This document shows, one piece after another, positions 1-11,969 of a stretch of DNA of 64,000 nucleotides. The stretch lies in the NCBI RefSeq assembly GCF_040939455.1, contig NC_134108.1:14475501-14539500 (forward strand), written 5' to 3'. This DNA comes from Microcebus murinus (Eukaryota > Chordata > Mammalia > Primates > Cheirogaleidae). Positions within the stretch are counted from its first letter, which is position 1. Every line of letters starts with the position of its first letter. Under the pieces are notes generated by a model that did no database searches, was not told the DNA's origin, and worked only from the letters and a program-made list of their open reading frames with translations. The position numbers and the translations under genes were made by a program.

Positions 1-960
1 CCCTGGAGATTATACTATTCATCTGCTTGCTCTTTCCGTTTTTGTTTGCCTGCTGTTTCGATGCATTAGGCAGATTCCATTTTGTTATCCAGATGTTTCT
101 ATGCCCAGGTGCACTACCACGCATTCTAATCACTGGACATGTGTTGCTCTTTAATAGCACATAGAAAATTCAGAGAATCTGGAGAACTGGCCTGAAAAGT
201 TTATTAGGCCCTTACTAAAACTTCATATTTTAAAATCATTTCTCCATGGTGTGATTGCACCTGGAAGAACTGGAAATCAACCACTCAATTATGAGCTTAA
301 GAGTCTGTGAAATTAAACATGCTCAGAAATTCATCATTATTCTCTTCTCTTCTGTGAATGATATCTCAGCAGTCAAGTTATCTCCTGCTGTGAGAAGACA
401 TCCAAAAGCAAGAATTTGGAAGATCTTTCTAAAAGACTTACATACACAAGACCTTGAAATAGATTCTTTGCATTTTGTATGCAAATTGATTTTTTAAAAG
501 TTTCCCTACATATGCCGAGGGAAATGATGAGGCCGTCTAGATGGGTTTGTGTAGTAGCAAAGTGGGGTTAGTGCTTTGGGGAGATTAAAGTGTAACTATC
601 GCTCTCAATGAAATTTAACCCAAACTGAAAATTTTGGAGGAAATTGGGTATATCAAACATGAACCTGTCCTAACATCAAACGAATGAACTATTTTCTTTC
701 TCAACCAGGGTGAGCTAACAGTGACCCTGAGCTGGGCATCCATAGCCCCCTGTTTCTTCAAGAACTTTTAATACATAGTGCCAGTGTTTATCCATAAATC
801 AGACAGAGATGCTAAAAAGCATTCTAAGAGGAGAAGCAAAACTGAGAAAGATGAGGTTTTAGTACCAAAAATTTCTTTCTTTTCCTTTTAAAAGTGATAG
901 TGTTTTTAAATTTTGGAAAATAAACCCCACAACTACATTTGTGCACACGTATATATATTT
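1..960. other. Single-copy-looking sequence, no gene
   Basis: I recognise no repeat and no coding exon. An open frame at 255-497 (80 codons) shows no family similarity and no splice context. Confidence 0.4.
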
Positions 961-979
961 TTTTGATCTGTCCGGTACC

Positions 980-1552
980 AACCCCTGTTCTGGGAACTGC
1001 TCCTCCTAGAACTTCAGCCTTGCCATTCCTGCGGGAGCTCGTACGTGGCCCAGCCCTCTCCTATGGCTGCTTAAAGGAAAGACGGCACCAGCTATTCCCT
1101 TCTCCACGCTATTTGAACCCGATTCCAGGGATGATGGTCAATATCTGTAACAACCAGGTACCCCCAGCCAGGACAGACACTGAAGCACAAGGGATACGGG
1201 TGTCGCCGTGCATGTCGCCTGAAGAACACCTTGTTTGAGAAGAGGAACCACAGGGAGTCCCCTTGCGAGGCAGAGGCTGGGCAGAGTGATTTGCGGAGGG
1301 CGTGTTTTCTCCATGTAGACAAGCTGATTACAGGGAATAGGAATGAGGCCAGTGGCAAAGACAGACACGGACAGAGACTCTCCGAGATGTTGAAACTCCT
1401 GGTCCCTGCTGTTCCAACAGGCCAGCTGGATTCTCGCTCTTCCATGGCTTTATTGCTCAATGCCTTCTCATCTGGGAGCAAATAAATTCCATTTTTGGCC
1501 TAGTTAGTTCAAGTTCAGTTATTTCCCCCCCAACAGAGTCCTAACTAATTCA
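980..1552 (+). mobile_element. Old LTR-like repeat, family not assigned
   Basis: The 3' end (GAGTCCTAACTAATTCAACA at the right edge) and an AATAAA-type signal near 1480 resemble the tails of old mammalian LTR-like repeats that end in CTAATACA. The body is moderately GC-rich. It could also be an unrelated MER family. Confidence 0.35.
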
Positions 1553-1569
1553 ACATTAAACAAAACTTT

Positions 1570-2480
1570 TTTTTTCAGCTTTATTGGGGTATAATTGACA
1601 AATAGATTACATATAATTAAGGGTACAACTTGATGTTTTGAGATATATATATATCTACACTGTGAAATGATCATCACAATGGAGCTAGTTAAGATATCCA
1701 TCAGTTCACATAGTTGCCTTAGGGGCATGTTAGATATACAGAACGTATTCATCTTGCGTAACTGAAACTTTGTATCCTTTGACCAACATTTCTCCATTTC
1801 CCCCATCTTCCAACCCCTGACAACCAGCATTCTACTCTGTGCTTCTATGAGTTCAACTATTTTAGATTCTATATATAAGTGAGATCATGTAGTATTTGTC
1901 TTTCTGTGTCTGGCTTATGTCACTTAGCATGATGTCCTCCAGGTTTATCCATGTTGTTGCAAATGGCAGAATTTCCTTCTTTTTTAAGGCTGAAAAATAT
2001 TTCATACACATATACCTATCTCATTTTCTTTATTCATTCATCTGCCAATACTTAGCTTGTTTCCGTATCTTGGCTATTGTGAACAGTGCTGTAATCAACA
2101 TGGGAATACATCTATCTCTTCAACATACTGCTTTCATTTCCATTGGATATACACCCAGAAGTGGGATTGCTGTACCACATGGTAGTTCCACTGTTAATTT
2201 TTTGGACAACCTCCGTACTGTTTTCCATAATGGCTGTGCCAATTTACAGTCCCATCAAAAGTGTGCAAGGCTTCCCTTTTCTCCACACTCTCAGCAACAC
2301 ATATCTCTCCTCTTTTTGATAATAGCAATTCTAAGAGATGTGAGGTGGTATCTCATCGTGATTTTAATTTGCATTTTCTTGATGATTAGTGATGCTGAAC
2401 ACCTTTTCATATACCTGTGGACCATTTTTATGTCTTCTTTTGAGAAAAGTCTTTCAGGTCTTTAGCACACTTTTTAAGAT
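1570..2480 (-). mobile_element. L1 3' end (L1MA-like), antisense
   Basis: Read on the minus strand this is the end of ORF2 and the 3' UTR: the region around multiplex phrases such as 'tggaatattattcagcc', 'ggatggaactggaggacatcatg' and 'aagtgaaataagcc' is seen in complement. The element stops abruptly at 2480, inside ORF2, where the strand of the L1 sequence switches. Confidence 0.85.
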
Positions 2481-2520
2481 GAATTCTACCAAACATTCAA
2501 AAAAGAATTAATACCAATCC
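2481..2520 (+). mobile_element. 40 bp L1 ORF2 fragment, inverted relative to neighbours
   Basis: This encodes the [13 protein letters not shown] segment of L1 reverse transcriptase on the plus strand. The same 40 bp lie in complement at 3566-3605. It is the outer part of an inverted repeat with the Alu monomer that follows. Confidence 0.8.
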
Positions 2521-2667
2521 TTATTATTTATTTATTTATTATTTATTTTTCTAGAGACGGGGTCTCACTCTTGCTGAGGCTGGTCTTGAACTCCTGAGCT
2601 CAAGGGATCCTCCTGCCTCGGCCTCCCAGAGTGCTATGATTATAGGTGTGAGTCACTGCTCCCAGCC
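2521..2667 (-). mobile_element. Alu left monomer, antisense
   Basis: A TTTA-rich tail precedes the complement of a left Alu arm ending in CCCAGCC. It mirrors the plus-strand monomer at 3416-3560, with roughly 15% difference by eye. Confidence 0.8.
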
Positions 2668-2971
2668 CTGTTTTCTTTCCTTTCTTCCTTCCTTCCTACC
2701 TTCCTTCTTCCTTCCTTTTTACTCCAGACTGGAGTAAAGTGGTGCCATCATAGCTCACTGCAGCCTCAATTCCTGGGCTCAAGCAAGCAATACCTCCACT
2801 TCAGCCTCCTGAGTAGCTGGGGCTATAGGTGGGCGCCATCATGACTGGCTACTTTTTTTTTTAATAGATGGAGGTCTTACTATGTTGCCCAGGCTGGTCT
2901 CGAACTCCTGACCTCAAGTGATCATCTCATCTCAGTAGCTGGGATTATAGGTGTGAGCCACCACATCTGGC
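2668..2971 (-). mobile_element. Alu dimer, antisense, with CTTC tract
   Basis: Both arms are present in complement, ending ...ccaccacatctggc. Its tail is a degenerate CTTC/CCTT tract (about 2674-2717). The middle linker lacks the lemur-type insertion, which suggests an older copy. Confidence 0.85.
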
Positions 2972-3095
2972 TATTTTAAATGAGATTGTGTTCTTAATTT
3001 CATTTTCAGATAGCTGGTTGTTTGTGTATAGAAATGCCACTGATTTTTGTATGCTGATTTTGTGCCCTGTAATTTTACTGAATTTATTATGTTTT
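2972..3095 (-). mobile_element. L1 ORF2 fragment, antisense
   Basis: The complement encodes NKFSKITGHKISIQKSVAFL, a recognisable ORF2 segment downstream of the reverse-transcriptase motif found at 3377-3790. It belongs to the same degraded L1, with the ORF2 sequence between the two pieces missing. Confidence 0.85.
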
Positions 3096-3376
3096 ATTTT
3101 GTTTTGTTTTTGTTTTTTGAAACAGGGTCTCATTCTGTTGCCCAGGCTGGAGTGCTGTAGCATCATCATAGACCACTGCAACCTCCAACTCCTGGGCTCA
3201 AATGATCCTCCTGCCTTAGCCTCCTAAGTAGTTAGGACTATAAGCACACACCACCACACCTGGATAATTTTAAAATATTTATGTAGAAACGGGTCTCACT
3301 GTGTTGCCCACGCTGCTACTGAACTCCTGGCCTCCCGAAGTACTGGGATTACAGACATGAGACACCATGCCCAGCC
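3096..3376 (-). mobile_element. Alu dimer, antisense
   Basis: GTTTT-type tail, then complement of right and left arms, ending ...caccatgcccagcc. Inserted in the L1 ORF2 region. Confidence 0.85.
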
Positions 3377-3790
3377 CTTCTTCTAGTTTTTGGGAAGAGT
3401 TTAAGAAGGATTGGTCGTGGCTGGGCATGGTGGCTCATGCCTGTAATCCTAGTGCTCTGGGAGGCCGAGGCGAGAGGGTCACTTGAGCTCAGGAGTTTGA
3501 GACCAGCCTGAGCAAGAGCGACACCCCGTCTCTATAAAAAAAATAAATAAATAAAAAAATAAGAAGGATTGGTATTAATTCTTTTTTGAATGTTTGGTAG
3601 AATTCACCTGTGAAACCATTTGGTCCCGGGCTTTTCTTTGTTGGGAGGTGTTTCATTATGGATCCAATCTCCTTATTTGTGACTGGTCTGTTCAAGCTTT
3701 CTATTTCTTCTTGATTCAGTTTTGACAGGTTGTATGTTTCTAGGAATATATCCATTTCTTCTAGATTATCCAATTTGTTGGCATATAGTA
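3377..3790 (-). mobile_element. L1 ORF2 reverse-transcriptase fragment, split by an Alu
   Basis: The minus strand encodes an ORF2 stretch with residues [20 protein letters not shown] and, further on, [16 protein letters not shown]. It is interrupted at 3416-3560 by an Alu flanked by the 13 bp duplication AAGAAGGATTGGT (3403-3415 and 3561-3573). It is a remnant, not a functional gene. Confidence 0.9.
3416..3560 (+). mobile_element. Alu left monomer inserted in L1, 13 bp TSD
   Basis: A single Alu arm with an A/TAAA tail sits between perfect copies of AAGAAGGATTGGT. The direct repeats show target-primed insertion into the L1. Confidence 0.9.
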
Positions 3791-3930
3791 GATGCTACTA
3801 TATAGGATATACTATGTATATAGCACCTAAAACAGGAGGAGCATTCAGTAAAGGATAATGCTTAACTGTTATGGAAAAATTGCTATTTTTATATATTCTC
3901 TCTCTATATATATATATATTTTGTATATAT
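3791..3930. repeat. AT-rich stretch with (TA)n
   Basis: Contains alternating TA runs around 3903-3920 and several ACTATATAGGATATACTATG-like palindromic bits. No gene is visible. Confidence 0.5.
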
Positions 3931-3934
3931 ATTC

Positions 3935-4080
3935 CTTATAACAACCATACAGCAATTATTGTCTTCGGTGTAGTGATGTGGGGACTGGCTTACAGAGGCA
4001 AGGTTACTTCCTTAAAATCACATAGGAAGTTATAGACTAAGACTAAGTCTTGGTCAGTGCCATTCTCAAACCATGTCCAC
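3935..4080 (+). mobile_element. MIR SINE fragment
   Basis: Aligns by eye to the MIR core: CCTTATAACAACC, then GACTGGCTTACAGAGGCAAGG and TCACATAGGAAGT at the expected spacing. Confidence 0.6.
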
Positions 4081-4329
4081 CATGCAGTGTGGCTCCCCAA
4101 CACCATGGCTCACTACAGCAATCCCACCCTTGTTGGCATCTATGGCACTTCCTAGATTTTGGATGCTTTAGACTGGGTTAGATGTTTGGCAAAAATGGTT
4201 TGCTTCTGTTGACTTCCAAACTGCTGTTTTTAATCTACAAAGAGCATTTAACCTAAAGATATATACATTGTGTCAGGTTGTTGGACTCTATGTTATCCTG
4301 TTGGGTCCAGTTATCCACCTTTATTATTA

Positions 4330-4500
4330 ATAATGAAGACTGGGGAAGACTTCCTGGAGGAGACGGCGTCTGAGCTGGGATCTGAGCCGTGGGTAGCATT
4401 CGAACGAGTGAAGGACAAGGGCATTTGGAGAACAGAGGTCAGCATCAGCTCTGCGTGTGTCAGTCAAAACCGCAAGGCCAGTGTCCACCAAAAGGAAGCA
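4330..4500 (-). mobile_element. L2 LINE 3' fragment, antisense
   Basis: GGAAGACTTCCTGGAGGAGA...CTGAGCTGGG followed by GGGCATTTGGAGA reproduces the complement of the L2 3' region. Confidence 0.6.
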
Positions 4501-4671
4501 CTGAATGAAGACCCAGACATCTCCAAACAGGAGGAGGGGGAGAGGTCAGCACCGTGATTTATCAAACTAAAACATATTATTAAGTCAGAAGACGGAGTTA
4601 TTTTCCTTTCAGATAATATTACCCTACTTACTAAGTTTTCCTTCATTCCTCCATCCACGGCAATCTGACTT

Positions 4672-4832
4672 CTAAAGTCAACAGAAACCTCCTAATTACC
4701 AAATCCAATTGTCCCTGTTCTGCTTGCCTTTCACATTATGTGATCCTCCTCCTCCTTGAAAATCACCCCCCCACCCCTCCCCACCCAGCTTCTGTGACAC
4801 CCCGTTGCACTGGCCCACCTCTCCTCTCCGGA
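4672..4832 (+). mobile_element. L2 LINE ORF fragment
   Basis: ACCTCCTAATTACCAAATCCAAT, TCCTCCTCCTCCTTGAAA and CAGCTTCTGTGACACC occur in L2 order on the plus strand. The copy is too short to encode anything. Confidence 0.65.
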
Positions 4833-4912
4833 ACTTTGAGACAATACGTTTCTGTTCTTTCAAGCCACCCAGTTTGTGCTACTCTGTTACAGCAACCCTG
4901 GGAAACTAAAAC
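4833..4912 (+). mobile_element. MLT1-type MaLR LTR, 3' end only
   Basis: TTCAAGCCACCCAGTTTGTG followed by GGAAACTAAAACA is the diagnostic terminal segment of MLT1 LTRs. It abuts the L2 fragment directly. Confidence 0.7.
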
Positions 4913-5089
4913 ATTGTTCTAAAAAATCCTTTACAGATATATGAATTTTTTTTTGTTTAGCTTTCTCTAGCCTGAAATTAGACACTGAAGTATCTAGTGG
5001 ATGAATGAATTCATTAATAAGCATATTCTCAGTAGATAGACCCATCTTAAAAATGGAAAAAAATGTTAACATGTACCATAGCTTCAAAT

Positions 5090-5460
5090 CAAGATTTATT
5101 TAAAGTAAATTTGCAAGAAGGTAACCTGTGATTGTGCAAAATAATAGCTATTTAAGGGTATTTATTGCAGCGTTGTTCACAATAGCAAAGGACTGGTAGC
5201 AACCTAAATGTCAATAGAGGAACTGATCAAATGAAGGACGCTTCTATATCCACTCAGCTGTTAAAAAGGAGGACCTTTGCCTGTGTGTGAGAAAAGCAAG
5301 TACAGAGTCACATGGATAGTTTGCTATCTTTCATGTAAAAAAAGACAAAATTTTATATGCACACACACACACACGATATGATAGAAAATCTCCACATGTA
5401 AACAGAAGAAAATGGTACCAATGCAATAGCTGCTTCCGGGAAGAAGAACCTAGTAGTCTT
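5090..5460 (+). mobile_element. Old L1M 3' end
   Basis: TTATTGCAGCGTTGTTCACA, AACCTAAATGTCAATAGAGG and the downstream 'gaaaaagcaagtacaga' segment match L1M 3' sequences. A (CA)n run at 5359-5374 lies inside it. Confidence 0.75.
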
Positions 5461-5804
<344 letters not shown>

Positions 5805-5844
5805 TAGTCTTTAAATAAATAAGCAAATAAATAAAATATAAAAG

Positions 5845-6194
<350 letters not shown>

Positions 6195-6697
6195 ATAAAA
6201 TATAAAAGTAGAGTGTGTGAAAGGGTATACCTTTACATTTATTCAAATGCACCATGGTATTTGGTGGTATTTCACTGGATTTTCTCTTTTTCTGGCCTAA
6301 GGGGAACATTTTGTAATGAAAAACCAGAGGGTAGTCAAACACTAAAAGAGAAAAAAATATCACTATTATAAATTCGGCTCTAGTTTAAATTTTTTTAAAG
6401 TTTAATAATACAAACAGACTTCTTATTACGTGGGCTTTTTAATTGAAGCAGAACATTCACGCAGACAAACTCACCCATCTAAATAAACAAGCCCTGAGTA
6501 AACACTACTCAGATCAAGATTTAGACTGTTCCCAGCACCCCAGCCCTCCCTCGTGCCTCTTCCCAGTCCTTTGCCTGAAAAAGACGGCCACTATCCTGAC
6601 CTCTATCATTGGAAAATGGTTCTGCCTCGTTTTGAAGTTTATATGTTAATGCATGGAACCGCATGGTCTGCCTTTTCTCTAATGAACTGCATGAGTA

Positions 6698-6770
6698 TGA
6701 CAAGTATGCTGAGTGTGACAAGTATGCTGAGTGTGACAAGTATGCTGAGTGTGACAAGTATGACAATGAG
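6698..6770. repeat. 18 bp minisatellite, about 4 units
   Basis: TGACAAGTATGCTGAGTG is repeated at 6698, 6716 and 6734, with a degenerate fourth unit at 6752. The repeat lies in the L1M body and appears to be a local expansion of L1 sequence. Confidence 0.9.
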
Positions 6771-6964
6771 TACTTCACATGCTCCACCCCTGCCTGCGAG
6801 GCTAACCCACATGGCTGCCATCTTCCTATCTTTTCTCATTGCACGGCAATGCCAGTTTATTTATCTATTCTGTTATGGCCATCTGCGTTATTTCTAGCCT
6901 GCGGCTCTTACAAATGATACTGCTTTGCACACCATTGTACACACTTTCTGGTGCACATACGTAA

Positions 6965-7377
6965 TGCTATGGTTTGAGTTTGTCCCCAACAAAACTCATG
7001 TTGACATTTGATCTCCAATGTGGTGGAGTTGGGGGGTGTCTGGGACGTTGGGTGGATCCCTCAGGAATGGCTTGGTGTCATTCTCGAGGTAGTGAGTTCT
7101 TGCGCTGGGAAGTCTGGACTAGTTCTCCTGGGAATGGATGAGTTCTCCAGAGAGTGGGTTGTTATGAAGCCTGGACACCCTTTGGGTTTTGCCCACTTCT
7201 CCTTTGACCCTCTCTGCCATGTTAGGATGCAGCATGAAAAGCCCTCACCAGAAGCCAGTGCCATTTTTTGTGTAATTCCCAGCCTGCAGAACCATGAACT
7301 AAATAAACCTCTTTTCTCTTTATAAATTACCCAGCCTCAGGTATTCTGTTGTAGCAATGCTAAAATAGACTAAGACA
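6965..7377 (+). mobile_element. MaLR solo LTR (MST/MLT1A-like)
   Basis: Starts TGCTATGGTTTGAGTTTGTC and ends ...AAATAGACTAAGACA with the expected CCCTCACCAGAAGC and AAATAAACCTCTTTTCTCTT near the 3' end. It interrupts the L1M. Confidence 0.85.
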
Positions 7378-8269
7378 GGTACACATTGCTAGCGGGTATT
7401 GTATTAATTTTCTGTTGCTGCTATAACAGATCATCACAAAACTTCCAGCTTAAAACAGCACACATTTATTATCTTACAGTTTTGCGGGCCAGAAGTCCAG
7501 CCTGGGTCTCACTTGGCTAAAACCAAGCAAGACATTTGCAGGACTGTTTCTTTCTGGAAGCTCTTTCTGGGAGGCTTTGCTTTCCCACTCATCCAGGTTG
7601 TTGGCAGAATTCCTGTTGTTGTAGGACTGAGGTCCCCATTTTCTTGCAGGAGATCATTCCCAACTTCTAGAAGCCTCTGCAGTTCTTGGCACCTGGCTCC
7701 CTTTCTCCATCTTCGAATCCAGCAATGGAGGTTTTGAGTCATTCTTCCTTCACACGTCTCCAACCATTCCTTCTTCATAGCATCTCTCTGACCACAACAG
7801 GAAAGGTTCTTGGCTTTTAAGGATTTATGTGATTAGATTTGGCCTCTCCATTTAATTCAGGATAATTTCCCCATCTCATGGTCCTTAACTTAATCACACC
7901 TGCAATGTACCTCTTGCCATGTAAGGTAACACATTCACAGGTCCCTGGAATTAGGACGTGGACATCTTAGGTGGAAGTGGAGAGGGATGGTCTTTATGGT
8001 CGTCCCTCGGTATCTGGTGGCTGTGGAGAATTGGTTCCAGGACCTTCCAAGGATATCAAAATCCATGGATGCTCAAGTCTCTGACATAAAATGACATAGT
8101 ATTTGTGTACAACCTATGCATATTCTCTGATACTTATCCATCTCTAGATTACTTATAATACCTAATATAATATAAATGCTATGTAAATAGTTGTTATACT
8201 GTTATTTTTAAAATTTTGTATTATTTTTTATCGTTATGTTGTTATTTTTAATTTTTTTTCCCAAATTTA

Positions 8270-8982
8270 GTCATGCAATGCATATATCATTTTGGTCAAT
8301 GAGGTACTGTATATATGAGGTACTGTATATACATACCTACATGTACCATTGTCATATATATAGTAGATTATAAGACTGTATAAGATTATAAGACTATATT
8401 TTTGCTGTACCTTTTCTTTTCTTTTCTTCTTTTTTTTTTGACACAAGGGTCTTGTTCTGTTGCCCAGACTAGAGTGCAGTGACATCGTCATAGTTCACAG
8501 CAACCTCAAAGTCTTGGGCTCAGGTGATGCTCCTGCCTCAGTCTCCCGAGTAGCTGGGACTAGAGGTGCCAGCCATCATGCCCGGCTAATTTTTCTATTT
8601 TTGATTTTTGGGGGAGAGACAGGGTCTCCCTGTGTTGCTCAGGCAGGTCACTACTCCTGACTTCAAGTGATCCTCCCATCTCAGCCTCCCAAAGGACTGG
8701 GACTAGACGGATGAGTCACCCCCATGCCCAGCCTGGACTATACCTTTTCTATATTTAGATATGTTTAGATACACAAGTACCATGCGTTACAGTTGCTTGC
8801 AATAGTCAGTATAACAACATGCTGTACAGGTTCACAGCCTAGGAGCAGTAAGCCATACTATACAGCTGGATGTGTAGTTGTCTATACCATTCTGGATTGG
8901 TGTAAGCACACTCTATAATGTTCACATGATGACAAATTTGCCTAATGATGAGTATCCTCATCACTAAGCAATACCATCACTG
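8270..8982 (+). mobile_element. Tigger3-like element nested in the first Tigger
   Basis: GTCATGCAATGCATATATCA at the left and the decayed terminus ending CCATCACTG at the right are flanked by TA. The body (AACATGCTGTACAGGTTCAC, AGCCTAGGAGCAGTAAGCC) matches the same family as 60045-60355. An Alu splits it. Confidence 0.75.
8418..8740 (-). mobile_element. Alu, antisense, TSD TACCTTTTCT
   Basis: Innermost of the nested stack: 10 bp direct repeats at 8408-8417 and 8741-8750. The linker lacks the TTGGCCAATT insertion, so this belongs to an older Alu form. Confidence 0.9.
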
Positions 8983-9385
8983 TATTTTACATCTGAGGTT
9001 GGTTGAAAATGCAAATGTGGAACTCAAAGATACAGAGGGCAGACTGTATTCTGACTACCACAGGTGTATACTCGGGAGTGCTGGGTCACAAGGAGTGTAC
9101 AAATTCAACTAGCATAGTAGCAATTTTTTAAGCATATCAGTTTACACTCCCATCTGCAGTATGGGGAGAATCCAGTTGCTTCACGTCTTTGACAATTCTC
9201 AGTACTGGCAGCTTCTGTCTATGTTAGCCATTCAGTTGGGCACATAGTGGTCAATAAATGTAGGCTCAATTTGCATTTTCTTAGGGATTAATCATGAGCG
9301 CTCTTTCCTGTTTATTGGCCATTGGTATGCCCCCTCTTATAGAGTACCTGTTCAAGTCTTTTGCCCATTTAAAAAAATTGGGTTG

Positions 9386-10750
9386 AAAGAAGACCTCTTT
9401 TTAGACTGTGAAAATATTCATCAGGGTGAGATTTTCCATCTGAACATGTTAAAATACCTACAAAACCAAATAGATCATTCTAATGCATTTAGAGTGCCAG
9501 TAAAGGAAGAAAAAGAGCTAACATGCAGTTCTTTTCATATCTTTTTTTCCTTTAAGTAAAGCTTAATGAACAATGAAATCACTGAGAGTAACTCACATCT
9601 GTATAATGCTTTAGGATTTACAAAGTGCTTTCCTATCCATTTTCTCATTCTGTTTTTATTAGAAGTCACAAATGAAATATTGCTTGCTAGTCCTGTTTTC
9701 ATAACATATATTACTTCCACCAAATGCAAAAATCAAGGCAGAATGCATACATTAAACATAATTATAATTGAGTAAATCAGCAGCATACTTTGTGAACTTG
9801 ATAATGTTTCTTCTGTGCTCACAATTACCTCTAATTTGGTAATAAATATAATACATGCTTGAGGAATGTCTGAAAACCCTCCATCTTCTGGTATTGAAAG
9901 GTAACCGCCTTCGGTGAGTTGTGTTTAAATCGGGAAGAGAGCATAAATCCACGGGAGCCTGGTGATTGGAAATGTGTCTGTTTCAGACGGGAGAGCAAAC
10001 TGCTATTGTTGAGGGCAGCAGGAAGATACAAATCAAGCAGACATTTTTCCAACAAGCAGATTCCAAATAACCTTTCTCCATACAGATGCTGTTTTCATTC
10101 CTTCCAGGCTAGACACTAATTAAATTCGTCTTCTTTACTTAGTGCTTACGTAAAAAACCTGCTTCTTCTTTGATGCCACGTGTTTCCCAGGACTAAATAT
10201 GTGTGTCCTGGGGTTGGGGCTATAATATCTATAGGTACGTGTGAAATGAAGAGAGGCAATGAACAAGCATTACAATTCTCAGGCCAACTGGTACCCTGAT
10301 TTTTTTTCTTTTTGACATTTTAAATACCAATATGCTATAAAAATACATGACCTCTTTTCCCATCAAGTTTACAACCTTCAAAGATAAGACCCGCAAATGT
10401 AAGATAGAAATAAAACATAAAAATTTAATCACTGTGTTTTTCATATGGCCATCTCAAAATTAGAATCATATCTCATAAGAAGTGACGTTGTAGTAAAGGC
10501 CACCAAAGGCAGAAGATTTTACTTGCAAATATGGAACCTTCTGCAAGTATGTGTGGTTTTCCCTTCTCTTCTTAAACCACCATCTACCTCAACACAGATT
10601 ACTGTCTTGTTCCATTTGTTTATTTTTCACACTTCTTTGCTATTATATTATTGCATTGGACATCATGGTGTCACTCAACACGCATTTTCCCTTTTCTTGC
10701 TAACTACTCTGCTCGGGATTCAGTCACACCTCCCCCTCGCAGCTCATCTG
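9386..10750. other. Mostly single-copy sequence, no gene
   Basis: About 1.3 kb with no repeat I can name, apart from a possible MIR-like piece at 9585-9690 (AATGCTTTAGGATTTACAAA). Frames up to 106 codons (10445-10765) show no family similarity. Confidence 0.4.
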
Positions 10751-11120
10751 CTTCCTGGGAGGTAGACGGCCCTCACCCCCCAATTCCAGGGAAGTCATTT
10801 GGCTAAGGCCCAAATTCATCAGCAAAATTCCTTTCTTGGCCATGGCTGGGCACATCCTCCAATTTTGCAAAGAGGCTTGCTGGGGCTCTTGGGAAGAAGC
10901 TGTCCATTCTTCTGAGACAGCATCCAAAAGAGCCCTGGGCTCTCTCCCTAGGCTTGGATGAGGACGCGCATGGGCTTGGGAGGGAGAGACGAACCAGTTC
11001 GTATAGAGTGAAGATGAGAGTTAGACAGTGGGTCCTGGGAAACCTCACCAGATACGGACATAGGCCAATCCTGGAGGCTGCTCTCATTCTCAACTCACAA
11101 CACACCTCCTTCATGGCTTA
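10751..11120 (-). mobile_element. Possible old LTR/MER-type repeat, unassigned
   Basis: GAAGTCATTTGGCTAAGGCC, GGCCATGGCTGGGCACAT and GCTTGCTGGGGCTCTTGGGA are reminiscent of an old mammalian interspersed repeat. I cannot name it; strand is a guess. Confidence 0.25.
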
Positions 11121-11179
11121 AGGCAGTTTGAATGGGGGTTTCTGTACTTATAATTGAACATATCTTGATTGGTATATTG

Positions 11180-11760
11180 TTTCTAAGACATAGTGTATTA
11201 ATAGAAAATTTGAGGTATAGTAAGGCCAACAGATCAGGACACAATTGCCATTGAAAAGACAGCTTGTTACTCACAGTTCCCAAGAGAACGGGGCATTGCA
11301 CACTCATGGGAGCCACGCGGGGACATGCCAGGGTTGGCCCAGAGGCAGAGTGGGAGCAGGAGCTGTGGGCAAGAGCGTTGATTGTGGTTTCTGTGGGAAG
11401 AAACAGATGAAGCAGAGCAAGCAGTTCAGGACTGGCTAGTTTGAATCATTTCCGTGGGCTCTGGGGCACAGGGCTGTCCCCAGTAGTCTGATACCTGGCC
11501 CTGGGATGTGGACAGGTGGGTAGTGGCCTGGAGCACAAGGGCTCCGTAAAGGAGGTGGTCGAGTCGTGAGCCTGGAGTTCTGGGTTTGCATGTGGAAAGG
11601 AGGCTCGGGGCTGAGTTGTCTGGTGTCTCTAGGAAGTGGCAATCCCTCCAGGACCGGCAAGGAGAATAACACAGAAAATAAAAGACACGATTAATGGATA
11701 CATTCACTAAAAGTTTAGCCAAACACCTAAGAGACCAGGTTTTGACTATTAGTATTGCAA
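11180..11760 (+). mobile_element. Possible MaLR/ERVL internal sequence
   Basis: GTTACTCACAGTTCCCAAGA, AGTTCAGGACTGGCTAGTTT and TCATTTCCGTGGGCTCTGGG recall MaLR internal regions. There is no gag/pol-like open frame. An A run (11759-11777) ends it. Confidence 0.4.
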
Positions 11761-11969
11761 AAAAAAAAAAAAAAAAAGAATAGGGAAACAATTAAAGCTG
11801 ATTTTCTTCAGGCCACCACAAATTTTCTGACCCAGAAGTATACATTGATACGGTATAATTTTCACGGAATAAAGCACTCTGGATTGCCAGACTCCCCACA
11901 GAGTGATTGATGACTTGGGCATGGTTACCTTTACTTTATTAAAGAAGCCTCTGATACGCTTTGCTCTTT

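Larger units (their letters stand above)
7997..9046 (+). mobile_element. Tigger/MER2-type DNA transposon with nested insertions
   Basis: The left end GTCGTCCCTCGGTATC and right end GATACAGAGGGCAGACTG are inverted termini flanked by TA (7995-7996, 9047-9048). Its own sequence is 7997-8267 and 8985-9046; the middle is a second Tigger. Confidence 0.8.
7400..9062 (-). mobile_element. MaLR-type LTR, antisense, split by Tigger
   Basis: The complement of an MLT1-like LTR runs 7400-7996 (TGTATTAATTTTCTGTTGCT ... GGACGTGGACATCTTAGG) and resumes at 9047-9062 (TTCTGACTACCACA). The break is a TA site holding the Tigger element at 7997-9046. Confidence 0.75.
6420..9385 (-). mobile_element. Old L1M, antisense, host of nested insertions
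   Basis: L1M 3' sequence in complement is visible at 6420-6964, 7378-7399 and 9063-9385 (e.g. GGGAGTGCTGGGTCACAAGG, GTTTACACTCCCATCTGCAG, CAAGTCTTTTGCCCATTTAA). The gaps are two MaLR LTRs and their own passengers. Confidence 0.8.

Noticed and set aside
1896..2465. 189-codon plus-strand frame
   Set aside because: It is the antisense of L1 ORF2/3' sequence.
6663..6917. Peptide with DKYAEC repeats
   Set aside because: Translation of the 18 bp minisatellite inside an L1.
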